A stretch of 51,660 bases of DNA from Phaeobacter sp. J2-8 (GCF_022867865.1 NZ_JALIEC010000015.1:1-51660); one strand, 5' to 3'. Counted from the stretch's first letter, positions 1 through 9,578 are shown. Numbers and translations: made by a program. The notes: generated from the letters alone by a model not told the origin.

Positions 1-1266
1 TGCCGATTTCATGCGGCCCTATGATCTTATCGAACGTATTCTGACCCGGCATGAGGGACGATACAAACTGTTGGCCCGGTTGGGAAATGAGGCCGAGGAT
101 GGCATCAATGCCCTGCTGTCACAGGCGCTGGCCTATGAGGCGACAGAGGTGCCCAGCCTGACCGGCTTCCTGATCTGGATGGAAACCGACGATCTGGAGA
201 TCAAACGCCAGATGGACAGCGCCGGCGACCGCATTCGGGTCATGACGGTACATGGTTCCAAAGGTCTGGAGGCGCCGATTGTGATCCTGCCGGATACCGG
301 CAAATGGCCGTTGCAGCATCGGGATGCCTTGCTGGCGATGGATGACACAATGGTGTGGAAAACCGCCGCAGGCGACAGCCCTGCCGCGATGGCCGAAGCG
401 CTGGAAGCGGCCAAGGAAAAACAACGACAGGAACGTGATCGCCTGCTCTATGTGGCGATGACCCGTGCCGAAGTCTGGTTGATGGTGGCCGCTGCGGGCG
501 ATTTGTCAAAGGATGATCCGACCTGGTATCAATCGGTGGAGGCGGCAATGAAATCCGCCAATGCCGAACGCCATGATTTTGGCTTCGGTGAGGGCCTGCG
601 GTATGAAAGTGGCGATTGGCCGACACTTGCCACGGTGCGCGACGTCCCAGAGGAGGCCCGCCCCGCGTCGTTGCCCGATTGGGCCACCCGGCCCGCAACG
701 CCGCCACCGCCCCTGCCGGTGACGCTGTCGCCCTCGAAACTTGGCGGGGCACATGCCTTGGCCGGTGAGGCCGGGCAGGATGAAGAGGCTGCAAAACGCT
801 ATGGCACTCTGGTGCATGACGCGCTGGAACGGCTGGCCGACCTGCCGCCAGAGGCCCGCAAATCACGCAGCGAAGACCCGGAACAGGCCCGCGCCATGGA
901 CGAGGCTTGCGCGGTACTGGACGCTCCGGCGTTGGCGCCCCTTTTGCCCCCGGAACCCTGGCCGAAGTGGCGGTCAGCGCCGATGTCGCGGGATTGGGGC
1001 GGATGCATGGGGTGATTGACCGGCTGATTGTCGAAGAATCGCGCATTCTGGCGGTGGATTTCAAAACAAATGCGGTTGTCCCGGCGCGCGCCCAGGACAC
1101 GCCAGAGGCCCTGTTGCGCCAGATGGGCGCCTATGCTGCAATGCTTAAGCAACTCTATCCAAACCATGAAATCGCCACGGCGATCCTGTGGACCGCTTCG
1201 GCCGCGTTGATGCCACTGCCACACGATCTTGTGACGGCGGCCTTGGGGCGCACAACATCACCTTGA
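1..1266 (+). CDS. addA: Double-strand break repair helicase-nuclease AddA, 3' part, frameshifted
   Basis: C-terminal part of AddA, the helicase/nuclease subunit of the AddAB complex that resects double-strand breaks for RecA loading. The open frame runs in from the window edge, so the true start is outside. Visible are UvrD motif V (TVHGSKGLEAP near base 245), motif VI (LLYVAMTRAE near 445) and the PD-(D/E)XK nuclease region (GTLVHDALE, then AVDFKTN near 1060). The first frame stops at 1015, but the nuclease domain continues in another frame to 1266 with FAPGTLAEVAVSADVAG. Restoring one T to the T run at 942-945 joins them. The nuclease residues lie after the break, so the literal sequence would lack nuclease activity. 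trxA follows 69 bases downstream. Confidence 0.9.
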
Positions 1267-1335
1267 CGCGCTGCAGCGTGATACCTAGGTTTTCCACCCA
1301 AGCCCCCGATAGACGACTCACTCAGGAGAAGACCA

Positions 1336-1655
1336 ATGGCCACAGTTGCCGTAACCGACGCGACCTTTGACGCGGAAGTCAAAGAATCCGATGTCCCCGT
1401 AGTGGTGGATTTCTGGGCCGAATGGTGTGGCCCCTGTAAGCAAATCGGCCCCGCGCTCGAGGAACTTTCGGCGCAATACGGCGACAAGATCAAGATCGCC
1501 AAGGTTGACGTAGACAGCAACCCCAACACCGCCGCCGCAATGGGCATCCGGGCATTCCCGCGCTGTTCCTGTTCAAGGACGGTCAGGTTGTGTCGAACAA
1601 GACCGGCGCCGCGCCCAAGGCCGCGCTGCAAAGCTGGATCGACGAATCGCTCTAA
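1336..1655 (+). CDS. trxA: Thioredoxin 1, frameshifted
   Basis: Cytosolic thiol-disulfide reductant of about 106 residues. The first 72 residues are typical thioredoxin, with the WCGPC active site (Cys31, Cys34) and [16 protein letters not shown]. After MGIR the expected [12 protein letters not shown] is only found one frame over: the sequence has GGG at 1550-1552 where GGGG would give R-G-I-P-A-L-F. With one G restored the gene ends at TAA 1653-1655 with WIDESL. The uncorrected frame runs to 1689 with an Arg/Cys-rich nonsense tail and loses the cis-Pro loop needed for substrate binding. A GGAG-type ribosome site (caggagaagacca) precedes the ATG. It overlaps tail to tail with the phosphotransferase on the other strand. 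Confidence 0.9.
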
Positions 1656-2628
1656 GCTGAGGTCGCGCCAAACGCGCGTTCTGCAATGATTTTGAGGCGC
1701 TCAAACTCGACAAGAGCTTGGGCGCCTTTTCTGTTTGACGTGCGGTTCCAATCGGTAAGCAGCTGAATACGCAACAGGAACTGCACGCCCGGATCGTCGG
1801 GACCGACGAAATCATACCCGTCGAAAAACGCTGTGATCGCTTTGGGTGGCAGCAGGTGACCATCGGGAATCGCCGTCAGGTCCGCCGCCGTTACCGCATA
1901 ATTCAGCAGCAACCGGGCAATATCATATCCCACCGGCGCGTGGCTGATGGGCATGAAATCATAGCCGGCAACGTCTTTGCCATCGATCAGGATGTTGTGG
2001 CAGTTCATATCGCCGTGTTTGGCCGCAACCCGGCTTTCGCGACCTTCGTGATCGGCGACAAAATCCTGAACAAGATGTGCCAGCTGGATAAATCTGTCTT
2101 GGCCGCGAATGCGCCGTTCGCCCGCCGTCATCTGGCCCGCAAGGTGCAGCATGTGCCTGGCCATGAAGCGGGGTTGAAACCGGCGGTTTTGTTGAAAAGT
2201 GCCGCGATGATACGCGGCAAGCCAACGCCCGGCCTGGCGCAGATAGGGCTGGTGATCTTCGTGGGTCAGGCAAAGATCGCGCAGGGTGTCACCCGGTTGA
2301 AATGTCATCAAACAGGCCTTGATGTCGCGATCTTCCGCCAAAATACGCGGCACCGTGACCCCCGGCACGGGTCCACCGCCCGTTGCGCCAAATGTTGCGC
2401 ATCCAGCATGCCATTGAATTCGCTGGGATCTTCGGGTCGAAACACCTGTTTCAGGATCAGGGGCGCCTGCCCCGGCGCATCAAACCGCATCACCAGATGA
2501 AGCCGATCAGGATTGTCCTTCATCCAATGGCGCGTATGGGCATAGGCCCGCGCATCAAACCCGGCTTGCTCGGCGAGATGGTTGAAAACCTCTTGCGCCA
2601 GCTCTTGCAGATCAGAAAACGCGTTCAA
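1652..2628 (-). CDS. Aminoglycoside/choline-kinase-like phosphotransferase (APH family), frameshifted
   Basis: Protein-kinase-like phosphotransferase of the APH superfamily, about 325 residues; the substrate is unknown. Visible are the catalytic loop [12 protein letters not shown], the metal-binding region [23 protein letters not shown] and an N-lobe with [11 protein letters not shown]. The frame breaks near 2369-2371: upstream reading ends [12 protein letters not shown], and the next frame begins [21 protein letters not shown]. One extra C on the coding strand (GGGG instead of GGG on the plus strand) joins them. I prefer a TTG start at 2628 because AAAGGA lies six bases before it and the protein then begins [10 protein letters not shown]; an upstream ATG at 2673 is the alternative. 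It is divergent from hslV. Not evidence of antibiotic resistance: this family has many housekeeping members. Confidence 0.78.
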
Positions 2629-2704
2629 TTCCGGTCCTTTCCCCTGTACACCCTTGCGAAGCCTCAGGCCCATTCACAAGTACTGGCTAAACGGAGATCT
2701 ATCC

Positions 2705-3262
2705 ATGCAAGAAAACGAGTTCCCCGGCTGGCACGGCACCACGATCATTGGCGTCAAAAAGGGCGGCAAGGTGGTGATTGCCGGTGACGGCCAGGTCAGC
2801 CTTGGCCAAACCGTGATCAAGGGCACCGCGCGCAAGGTGCGCCGCATTTCGCCCGGTGGGTCTGATGTGGTCTGTGGCTTTGCCGGATCGACGGCGGATG
2901 CCTTTACCCTGCTGGAGCGGCTGGAGGCCAAGCTGGAAAGCACCCCCGGCCAACTGGCGCGCGGCTGTGTCGAACTGGCCAAGGACTGGCGCACCGACAA
3001 ATACCTGCAGAAACTGGAGGCGATGCTGATTGTCAGCGATGGCGAGCAGATGTTCGTGATCACCGGCGCGGGCGACGTGTTGGAACCCGAACATGATGTC
3101 ACCGCCATTGGATCGGGCGGCAATTACGCGCTGGCCGCCGCACGCGGGCTGATGGAAACCGATTTTTCCGCCGAAGAAATTGCGCGCAAGGCGATGGCGA
3201 TTGCCGCCGACATCTGCGTCTACACCAATGGCAACCTGACGGTTGAAACGATTGGGGGCTGA
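2705..3262 (+). CDS. hslV: ATP-dependent protease subunit HslV
   Basis: Proteasome-like peptidase of the HslUV (ClpQY) protease, 185 residues and full length. The mature N-terminal catalytic Thr lies in [20 protein letters not shown], so a short propeptide ([11 protein letters not shown]) is removed on assembly; GDGQVSLG and [14 protein letters not shown] are family hallmarks. An ATG at 2705 gives this propeptide; longer in-frame extensions upstream lack family sequence. It is followed 44 bases later by hslU, as expected for the two-gene operon. The protease degrades misfolded cytosolic proteins after ATP-driven unfolding by HslU. Confidence 0.97.
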   Translation: MQENEFPGWHGTTIIGVKKGGKVVIAGDGQVSLGQTVIKGTARKVRRISPGGSDVVCGFAGSTADAFTLLERLEAKLESTPGQLARGCVELAKDWRTDKYLQKLEAMLIVSDGEQMFVITGAGDVLEPEHDVTAIGSGGNYALAAARGLMETDFSAEEIARKAMAIAADICVYTNGNLTVETIGG

Positions 3263-3306
3263 TCGGGTTTTCGCCGAAAACCCGCCCCTCAAACGAAAGG
3301 ACCCCC

Positions 3307-4614
3307 ATGACCGACCTCACCCCCCGCGAAATCGTTTCCGAACTCGACCGGTTCATCATTGGCCAGGCCGACGCCAAGCGCGCCGTGGCCGTGGCGCTGC
3401 GCAACCGCTGGCGGCGCAAGCAGCTGTCGGATGATCTGCGCGACGAAGTGTACCCGAAAAACATCCTGATGATCGGCCCCACCGGCGTCGGCAAGACCGA
3501 GATCAGCCGCCGTTTGGCCAAGCTGGCGAAAGCGCCGTTCATCAAGGTCGAGGCGACAAAATTCACCGAGGTCGGCTATGTCGGTCGCGATGTCGAACAG
3601 ATCGTGCGCGATCTGGTGGATGCCGCCATCCTGCAAACCCGCGAAATGATGCGCGAAGACGTCAAGGCCAAGGCCCATCAGGCCGCCGAAGACCGCGTGA
3701 TCGCCGCAATTGCCGGGGAAGACGCCCGCGACGGCACCCGCGACATGTTCCGCAAAAAGCTGAAGGATGGCCTGCTGGATGATACAATCATCGAGCTGGA
3801 ACTGACCGACACCTCCAATCCGATGCCGACAATGGACATCCCCGGCCAGCCCGGCAGCCAGATGGGCATGATGAACCTCGGCGATATCTTTGGCAAAGCC
3901 TTTGGCGGCCGTACCGTGCGCAAACGCATGACGGTGCGCGAAAGTTATGACATTCTGATTTCCGAAGAGGCTGACAAGCTTCTGGATGATGAAACCGTGA
4001 CCAAGGCCGCGCTGGAATCGGTGGAACAGAACGGCATCGTGTTCCTGGACGAGATCGACAAGGTCTGCGCCCGCAAAGAGGCCCGCGGCGGGGATGTTTC
4101 GCGGGAAGGTGTGCAGCGCGATCTGTTGCCATTGATCGAAGGCACAACCGTCAGCACCAAACATGGCGCGGTCAAAACCGACCATATCCTGTTTATCGCG
4201 TCCGGCGCGTTCCACATTGCCAAGCCATCGGACCTTTTGCCCGAATTGCAGGGCCGTTTGCCGATCCGAGTGACCCTGCGCGCCCTGACCGAAGACGATT
4301 TCGTCCGCATCCTGACCGAAACCGACAACGCCCTGACCCTGCAATATACCGCGCTGATGGGGACCGAAGAGGTCACCGTGACCTTCACCGATGAAGGCAT
4401 CGCCGCGCTGGCAAAGATCGCCGCAGAGGTCAATGAAAGCGTGGAAAACATCGGCGCCCGCAGGCTCTATACCGTGATGGAACGGGTGTTCGAGGAGCTG
4501 AGCTTTCATGCCCCTGATCGCAGCGGACAATCGGTCACGGTGGACGCGGAATTCGTGGAAAAGAACCTCGGCGAATTGACCCGATCCACAGATGTCAGCC
4601 GCTACGTGCTCTGA
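3307..4614 (+). CDS. hslU: ATP-dependent protease ATPase subunit HslU
   Basis: AAA+ unfoldase of HslUV, 435 residues, full length. Walker A is GPTGVGKTE (residues 57-65), Walker B is IVFLDEIDK near residue 250, and the second region of homology contains [10 protein letters not shown]. The end SRYVL is the expected C-terminal tail that inserts into HslV pockets. The insertion (I) domain carries methionine-rich sequence around residues 175-195 ([14 protein letters not shown]). Ribosome site AAAGGA precedes the ATG. Intact, with no sign of error. Confidence 0.98.
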   Translation: MTDLTPREIVSELDRFIIGQADAKRAVAVALRNRWRRKQLSDDLRDEVYPKNILMIGPTGVGKTEISRRLAKLAKAPFIKVEATKFTEVGYVGRDVEQIVRDLVDAAILQTREMMREDVKAKAHQAAEDRVIAAIAGEDARDGTRDMFRKKLKDGLLDDTIIELELTDTSNPMPTMDIPGQPGSQMGMMNLGDIFGKAFGGRTVRKRMTVRESYDILISEEADKLLDDETVTKAALESVEQNGIVFLDEIDKVCARKEARGGDVSREGVQRDLLPLIEGTTVSTKHGAVKTDHILFIASGAFHIAKPSDLLPELQGRLPIRVTLRALTEDDFVRILTETDNALTLQYTALMGTEEVTVTFTDEGIAALAKIAAEVNESVENIGARRLYTVMERVFEELSFHAPDRSGQSVTVDAEFVEKNLGELTRSTDVSRYVL

Positions 4615-4623
4615 TCACGACCG

Positions 4624-4664
4624 ATGCCCCGTCACAACAGTCACAACTGGCGGGGCATCTTTCG
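4624..4664 (+). terminator. Probable terminator after hslU
   Basis: ATGCCCCG (4624-4631) and CGGGGCAT (4651-4658) are perfect 8-bp inverted arms, followed by CTTTC. The hairpin sits 10 bases after the hslU stop and ahead of the convergent binding-protein gene, so it may serve both. The T tract is short and the loop is long (19 nt), hence moderate confidence. Confidence 0.5.
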
Positions 4665-4673
4665 ATCGGCGCG

Positions 4674-6218
4674 TTACACCGCCGACCAGCGTTCCGCCAT
4701 CCGGGCATTGTCCATCCCCCAGAGACCGCCAATGCGGTCCGGCGTGGTGATCCGGCTGGACACCGCCTCTACCCAATTGGCAAACATCGGGATCACAACC
4801 CCACCATCGTCACGCAACATCATCTGCATCTCGCCATACATCGCATTGCGCTTGCCGCTGTCGATCTCGGACCGAGCGGCCAATAGAAGCTGTTGAAAAC
4901 GTTTGTCTTCCCACTGGCTTTCATTCCACGGTGCGCCAAATGCATAGGCGGTCGCGAACATCCAATCCTCTGTTGCGCGCCCTGACCAGGCCCCGGCACA
5001 GAACGGCGTATTCCGCCAGACCTGCGCCCAATAGGCCGTTGGCGGATGATCCACCACATTGATATGTATGCCCGCAGACCGCGCTGCACCCTGATAGAGC
5101 CGCGCCGCATCAACCGCGCCGTCAAAGGCCGCCGTCGACACCGTCAGGTCGATATTCAGCGAGGTCAATCCGGCCTTGGCCAGATAAAAGGCCGCCTTGT
5201 CCGGATCATACGGCAATTGCGCCAGATCAGCCGCGAAATACTGATTTGCCGGGCCAATCGGACTGTCGTTGCCAATATGGCCATGCCCCAACAACACGCG
5301 ATCCACCATGTCCTGGCGATCAATCCCGTATTTCAACGCCCGGCGCAGATTGATATCATCAAACGGCGCGCTGCCGCTGCGCATGGGAAAGGTGAAATGC
5401 CGATTGCCGGTGGTTTCGATCAATCGCAGCGCCGGGTTATTTGACACGCGCGCCGTATCCGCCAGATCGACACGGTTGATCGCATCAACCTGACCGGACT
5501 TTAGCGCATGCATCCGCGCCCGCGCATCGTTCAGCGCAATGAACTCGACCTCATCAAACCAACCGGCCTTGCCGTCCTTGTAATGGCTGTCCACGCGTTT
5601 TCCGATGAATCGCACGCCGGGTTCGAACCGCACCGCCCGATACAATCCGGTGCCAATACCCTGCGCCATCGCCAAGTCGACTTGGCCCGCCGGATATATC
5701 AGCAGGTGATAATCCGAAAGGAGATACGGCAGATCGGCATTGCCGGTCGCCAGGGTAAACTGCACCTGATGGCTGCCCAGTTTCTTGATCTCGGTCATCG
5801 CCGCAACAATGGGCCGCGCTGCGGAATCCGATCCCGGCGCAACATGCAATTGCAGCGATTGAATGACATCATCGGCGCCAAACGGCTTGCCGTTATGGAA
5901 CGTTACGCCCCGGCGCAGATTGAAAATCCAGCTGCGGGCATCTGTGCTGGCCTCCCAGCTTTCGGCCAGTTCGCCAACCAATGTGCCGTCGGCGCGCACC
6001 TCGGTCAGGGTGTCAAACACCGCGCCCTGCCCTGCGGCCTGCATGAAGATGTCGTTGTGGCGCCGCCCGTCCCAGCCATCGGTCGGATCTGCGCCCGCCA
6101 GCCCAACCCGAAGCCGCCCGCCACGCCGGGTTTCCGCCTGCAGCGACAGGCCAGACGCCGCAAGCACACCGGCGGCGGCCCCCTTGCGCAGCAATCCCCG
6201 TCGCGTCAATCGTGTCAT
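4674..6218 (-). CDS. ABC transporter substrate-binding protein, peptide/nickel type (family 5)
   Basis: Periplasmic solute-binding protein of the oligopeptide/dipeptide family (SBP_bac_5), 514 residues. The start at 6218 is chosen because GGAGAG lies eight bases upstream and it opens directly on a twin-arginine signal (MTRLTRRGLLRKG) followed by a hydrophobic stretch and GLSLQAETRRGG. Family features include ADPTDGWDGRRHNDIF, GELAESWEASTDARSWIFNLRRGVTFHNGKPFGADDV and LRRALKYGIDRQDMVDRVLLGHG. The ligand is unknown. No permease or ATPase gene adjoins it: neighbours are hslU and pip. It must therefore work with a transporter encoded elsewhere. Confidence 0.9.
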   Translation of the reverse strand: MTRLTRRGLLRKGAAAGVLAASGLSLQAETRRGGRLRVGLAGADPTDGWDGRRHNDIFMQAAGQGAVFDTLTEVRADGTLVGELAESWEASTDARSWIFNLRRGVTFHNGKPFGADDVIQSLQLHVAPGSDSAARPIVAAMTEIKKLGSHQVQFTLATGNADLPYLLSDYHLLIYPAGQVDLAMAQGIGTGLYRAVRFEPGVRFIGKRVDSHYKDGKAGWFDEVEFIALNDARARMHALKSGQVDAINRVDLADTARVSNNPALRLIETTGNRHFTFPMRSGSAPFDDINLRRALKYGIDRQDMVDRVLLGHGHIGNDSPIGPANQYFAADLAQLPYDPDKAAFYLAKAGLTSLNIDLTVSTAAFDGAVDAARLYQGAARSAGIHINVVDHPPTAYWAQVWRNTPFCAGAWSGRATEDWMFATAYAFGAPWNESQWEDKRFQQLLLAARSEIDSGKRNAMYGEMQMMLRDDGGVVIPMFANWVEAVSSRITTPDRIGGLWGMDNARMAERWSAV

Positions 6219-6348
6219 GTCAATCTCTCCAGGGCGGGCCCCGGCCAAATCTACCGGGTGACAGCGGCCAGCATGACAGCGGCAAGAAGATTTGACCAGC
6301 AAAGCCTTGCGGCGCGCGCGGCCTTCGATGGGTATTGCGGGATACGGC

Positions 6349-7320
6349 CTAACTTTCCGCCAATTGATCCATCACCCGCACCAATTCCTCGCTGATACCG
6401 GGTTCCGACATGGCATGGCCCGCATTACGGATCATCCGCAATTCCGCGTTTGGCCAGCGTTGCGACAATTTCCAGGCCGTATGCGGCGGACAGATCATGT
6501 CGTAGCGGCCCTGAACAATCACACCGGGGATATGGGCGATACGGTCCATTTGATCCAGAATTTGACCATCATATTCCAGAAACCCGGCATTGATGAAATA
6601 ATGGTTCTCCAACCGCGAAAACGCCCGGGCATATCCACCGGGCGGCACGCCGCTTTGACCAGAAGATTGAACCGAGGCGAGGGCATTTTCCCAAGCCGCC
6701 CAAGCCTGCCCATAACGGGTTTCCTCGACCAAATTGCCGGAAAACAGCCGCTTGTGATATGCGGCAATCATATCGCCGCGCTCATCCTCGGGAATCAGGC
6801 TGGCAAAACGCGCCCAGGTCTCTGGCCAGAATTGCCCGGCACCGCCGCCATAAAACCAGTCCAACTCCGCCTGGGTCATCAGAAACACACCGCGCAACAC
6901 CAGTTGGCGCACCGCTTCGGGATGCGCCTGGGCATAGATCAGCGCAAGCGTCGCCCCCCAGGAGCCCCCAAACACAATCCAATTGTCGACCCCCAGCGTG
7001 TGGCGAATACGTTCGATATCCGTCACCAGATGCCAGGTGGTGTTGTGACTGACGCTGGCATTGGGCTGTGATCTGCCGCAGCCCCGTTGATCAAACAGGA
7101 TCACCCGGTAAACGTCAGGGTCAAAATACCGCCGCATCCCCGGGCTGCATCCGCCACCCGGGCCGCCGTGCAACACCACAACGGGAATGCCAACCGGATT
7201 GCCCGATTGCTCCACATAGATCTTGTGGCCGTCGCCTACATCCAGCATCCGCTGATCAAACGGGTCGATCGGCGGATAGAGAAATTGCGCTGCGCGTTTT
7301 TGACCTGAGAATTTGTCCAT
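6349..7320 (-). CDS. pip: Prolyl aminopeptidase (proline iminopeptidase)
   Basis: Alpha/beta-hydrolase of peptidase family S33 that removes N-terminal proline from peptides in the cytosol; 323 residues, usual length. The oxyanion/HGGPG motif is [11 protein letters not shown] (51-61), the nucleophile elbow is GGSWG (Ser120), and later acid and histidine regions are visible as GRYDMICP and [22 protein letters not shown] is also characteristic. Divergent from ubiG, 48 bases between start codons. The start [26 protein letters not shown] matches family N-termini. Confidence 0.95.
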   Translation of the reverse strand: MDKFSGQKRAAQFLYPPIDPFDQRMLDVGDGHKIYVEQSGNPVGIPVVVLHGGPGGGCSPGMRRYFDPDVYRVILFDQRGCGRSQPNASVSHNTTWHLVTDIERIRHTLGVDNWIVFGGSWGATLALIYAQAHPEAVRQLVLRGVFLMTQAELDWFYGGGAGQFWPETWARFASLIPEDERGDMIAAYHKRLFSGNLVEETRYGQAWAAWENALASVQSSGQSGVPPGGYARAFSRLENHYFINAGFLEYDGQILDQMDRIAHIPGVIVQGRYDMICPPHTAWKLSQRWPNAELRMIRNAGHAMSEPGISEELVRVMDQLAES

Positions 7321-7368
7321 GACTTTCTATATGAGACAGAAGCACCGATTGACCATAGCGAGGACACC

Positions 7369-8114
7369 ATGCCAGAGGCCACTGTAACCGTCGACCCCGC
7401 GGAAATCGCTAAATTCGAAGCAATGGCCGCCGAATGGTGGGATCCGAACGGCAAATTCAAACCGTTGCATATGCTCAACCCCTGCCGTCTGGATTACATC
7501 ACGACACAAATCGCGGCGAATTTGGGCGCGATCTGAAATCACCACGCCCCTTTGCCGGGCTGCGTATCCTCGACATCGGCTGTGGCGGTGGGCTGTTGTG
7601 TGAACCGATGGCCCGGCTTGGCGCAACAATTACCGGCGCGGATGCCGCCGCCGGCAATATCCCCGTGGCCCAGGTCCATGCCGACCAACAGGGTCTGGAA
7701 ATCACCTATCGCCATATCACAGCCGAGGCACTGGTCGACGAAGGCGCGCAATTCGACGTCGTTCTGAACATGGAAGTGGTGGAACATGTCGCCGATCCGC
7801 TTGCCTATTTGACCGCCTGTCAGCGGCTTCTGCGCCCCGGCGGGATCGAGATCTGTTCCACCATCAACCGCAATCCCAAAAGCTTTGCCATGGCCATTAT
7901 CGGCGCGGAATGGGTGATGCGCTGGCTGCCCAAAGGCACACATGATTGGGCGAAATTCATAACGCCGGACGAACTTTTTGATCTCCTGGAAAAATCGCAT
8001 GTGACGCCGGTTGATCGCAAGGGGTTCGTCTTCAATCCGATCACCTGGCAATGGTCGCTCTCGGCCAGCGATCTCAGCGTCAATTATGTCACCACCAGCG
8101 TAAAGCCCGCCTGA
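7369..8114 (+). CDS. ubiG: Bifunctional ubiquinone O-methyltransferase UbiG, frameshifted
   Basis: SAM-dependent methyltransferase that does both O-methylations in ubiquinone biosynthesis. From ATG 7369 the reading gives [20 protein letters not shown] and [20 protein letters not shown], the family N-terminus, then stops at TGA 7533. Adding one G after 7518 (GGCGAA to GGCGGAA) restores [20 protein letters not shown] and leads into the SAM loop [10 protein letters not shown]. The corrected protein is 248 residues, the normal length. [10 protein letters not shown] and [10 protein letters not shown] are also hallmarks. A shorter start at 7434 would give a false N-terminus, so I keep the corrected gene. 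Confidence 0.92.
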
Positions 8115-8166
8115 CATCACCGGGCTCACTGAAGACACAGGTGCCCTGAATACACGGGGTCCCGCA

Positions 8167-8276
8167 CTTCTTCTGTTCAAAAATATCCTGGGGGAAGGCC
8201 ATCGGCCTGGGGGCAAAGCCCCCCGTTCTTCCACTGCGGCAAAGCCCCCCGCCTTTCCCTGCGGCAAAGCCCCCGT
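8167..8276 (-). repeat. Intergenic hairpin element, copy 1, with a 25-26 bp tandem repeat
   Basis: Plus-strand reading: TTCTTCTGTTCAAAAATATC, then CTGGGGGA, a hairpin AGGCC-atc-GGCCT (8196-8208), and a hairpin GGGGGC-aaa-GCCCCC (8209-8223). A unit around GGCAAAGCCCCC recurs three times, spaced 26 and 25 bases (CAAA at 8214, 8240 and 8265). The same core recurs at 23441-23497 with different hairpin sequence but equal pairing. Read on the minus strand, the GC-rich hairpins come first and ATATTTTTG follows, and the element lies downstream of the minus-strand marR stop. This looks like a terminator. It also separates ubiG from marR. I see no gene in 8115-8298. Confidence 0.7.
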
Positions 8277-8298
8277 CGTCCTTTGCGACGAGGCCCTG

Positions 8299-8745
8299 CT
8301 AGCCCTCTTCTTCCAACTTCAGACGCAAGTCGCGCAGGATGGGCAGGGCGGCGCGCACCTTGTCCGCGCCCAGATCCGCGACCAGTTCCGTGATCAATGG
8401 CGTGATTGCCTCAAGCGCCGCATCGCGGGCCTGCACCCCTGCCGGGGAAATCGTCACCAGTTTCGACCGCGCATCATCCCAATCCGGGCGGATATGCACA
8501 TAACCGGCGATTTCCAGCTTGTTCAACGTGTTGGTCATCGCCCCACGGGTCACATGAAAGGATTTCGCCAATTGCGCCGGCGTGCGTTCCTGTTTGAACC
8601 GCGCCAGATGGTTCAGAACCGAAAAATGCGAAAGTTCCATTCCCTTGGGCAACATCCGGCTCAGCCGGTTGCGCAGCATCTGATCGGCTGTAAACAACTC
8701 GGAAAACAGCGCAACAGCCAAGGAATTGGCGTTTTGATCGGCCAT
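8299..8745 (-). CDS. MarR-family transcriptional regulator
   Basis: Winged-helix regulator of 148 residues. The recognition region RTPAQLAKSFHVTRGAMTNT and the wing DWDDARSKLVTISPAG (with the DxRxK pattern) are clear. It binds DNA as a dimer and usually answers to small aromatic or oxidant ligands; the ligand here is unknown. Its ATG overlaps the stop of the nitrilase gene (ATGA type), making it the last gene of a comF-grxC-nitrilase-marR run. Confidence 0.92.
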   Translation of the reverse strand: MADQNANSLAVALFSELFTADQMLRNRLSRMLPKGMELSHFSVLNHLARFKQERTPAQLAKSFHVTRGAMTNTLNKLEIAGYVHIRPDWDDARSKLVTISPAGVQARDAALEAITPLITELVADLGADKVRAALPILRDLRLKLEEEG

Positions 8746-9578
8746 CAGGGCCCCTTGAATTTTCGGTCGTGGGTTAAGGCGGGCACCTGCCCGCGCGCTT
8801 TGTCCACTGCTTCGCGGTCAAGGTCAACAAAGACAATGTCAGGTTCTTCTCCCGCCTCGGCCATGACCACGCCCCAAGGGGACACCGCCATCGAATGCCC
8901 ATAGGTGCGCCGCGCCTTGCCCTGACGGATCTGATGCTGCCCGCATTGCGCCGCCGCCAATACCCAGGCGCCGGTCTCTATGGCCCGCGCTTGCAAAAGC
9001 GCCTGCCAATGCGCAGCCCCGGTCACCGGTGAAAACGCGGATGGCACCAAAAGAACCTCGGCCCCGGCCTGGGCCAAGGCGCGGTAAAGATAAGCAAACC
9101 GCACATCGTAACAGATGCTCATCCCGATCCGGGCAAATGGCGTGTCTACAACCACGGCTTGGTCCCCGGGGCGGTATCCGGCGCTTTCCCGATAGGTCTC
9201 GGTCTCACTGACCTGCACGTCGAACATGTGAATCTTGTCATATCGCGCCGCAATGCCACCATCGGGGGCAATCAGAAACGACCGATTGGCGAAACGGCCA
9301 TCGGGATCATCGGTTTTCAACGCAAGCGAACCAATCGAAAGCCATATCCCGCGCCGCGCCGCCAGATCGCGCAATCCGGTCAGCGTGTGATCATCGGCTT
9401 CGTGCTGCAACACGTTCATCTGATGTGTGCGACTGGTCGACACACAATTCGTCACCTCCGGCGTCAGGACGAATCCGGCGCCGTCCTCGACAGCCCGGTC
9501 GATCATCGCGGACGTGGTGCGCAGATTTTCAACCGGGTCATCAGTGGACGACAATTGCAGCAGCGCCGCCCGCATCAC
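8745..9578 (-). CDS. Carbon-nitrogen hydrolase (nitrilase superfamily, Nit1-like amidase)
   Basis: Nitrilase-fold amidohydrolase of 277 residues with the complete catalytic triad: Glu41 in LTPEVTN, Lys115 in RYDKIHMFDV and Cys156 in GMSICYDVRF. The DVQVSETETYRESAGYRPGD segment and YGHSMAVSPWG match the deaminated-glutathione amidase (NIT1/YbeM) branch. That role, repair of deaminated glutathione, fits its neighbour glutaredoxin, whose stop region it overlaps by four bases. The specific substrate is inferred rather than shown. Confidence 0.9.
   Translation of the reverse strand: MMRAALLQLSSTDDPVENLRTTSAMIDRAVEDGAGFVLTPEVTNCVSTSRTHQMNVLQHEADDHTLTGLRDLAARRGIWLSIGSLALKTDDPDGRFANRSFLIAPDGGIAARYDKIHMFDVQVSETETYRESAGYRPGDQAVVVDTPFARIGMSICYDVRFAYLYRALAQAGAEVLLVPSAFSPVTGAAHWQALLQARAIETGAWVLAAAQCGQHQIRQGKARRTYGHSMAVSPWGVVMAEAGEEPDIVFVDLDREAVDKARGQVPALTHDRKFKGP

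Noticed and set aside
240-1100. 286-residue minus-strand frame across addA
   Set aside because: Pro/Arg-rich, antisense to conserved helicase motifs.
1652-2628. Antibiotic-resistance gene
   Set aside because: The fold is APH-type but the family is broad, and context is housekeeping; nothing indicates resistance.
2641-2704. Possible RpoH promoter ahead of hslV (CTTGCG ... CCCATTCA)
   Set aside because: Spacing is only about ten bases, too short for sigma-32.
3289-4530. 413-residue minus-strand open frame across hslU
   Set aside because: Antisense shadow of hslU in a GC-rich genome; no recognisable protein and hslU is intact.
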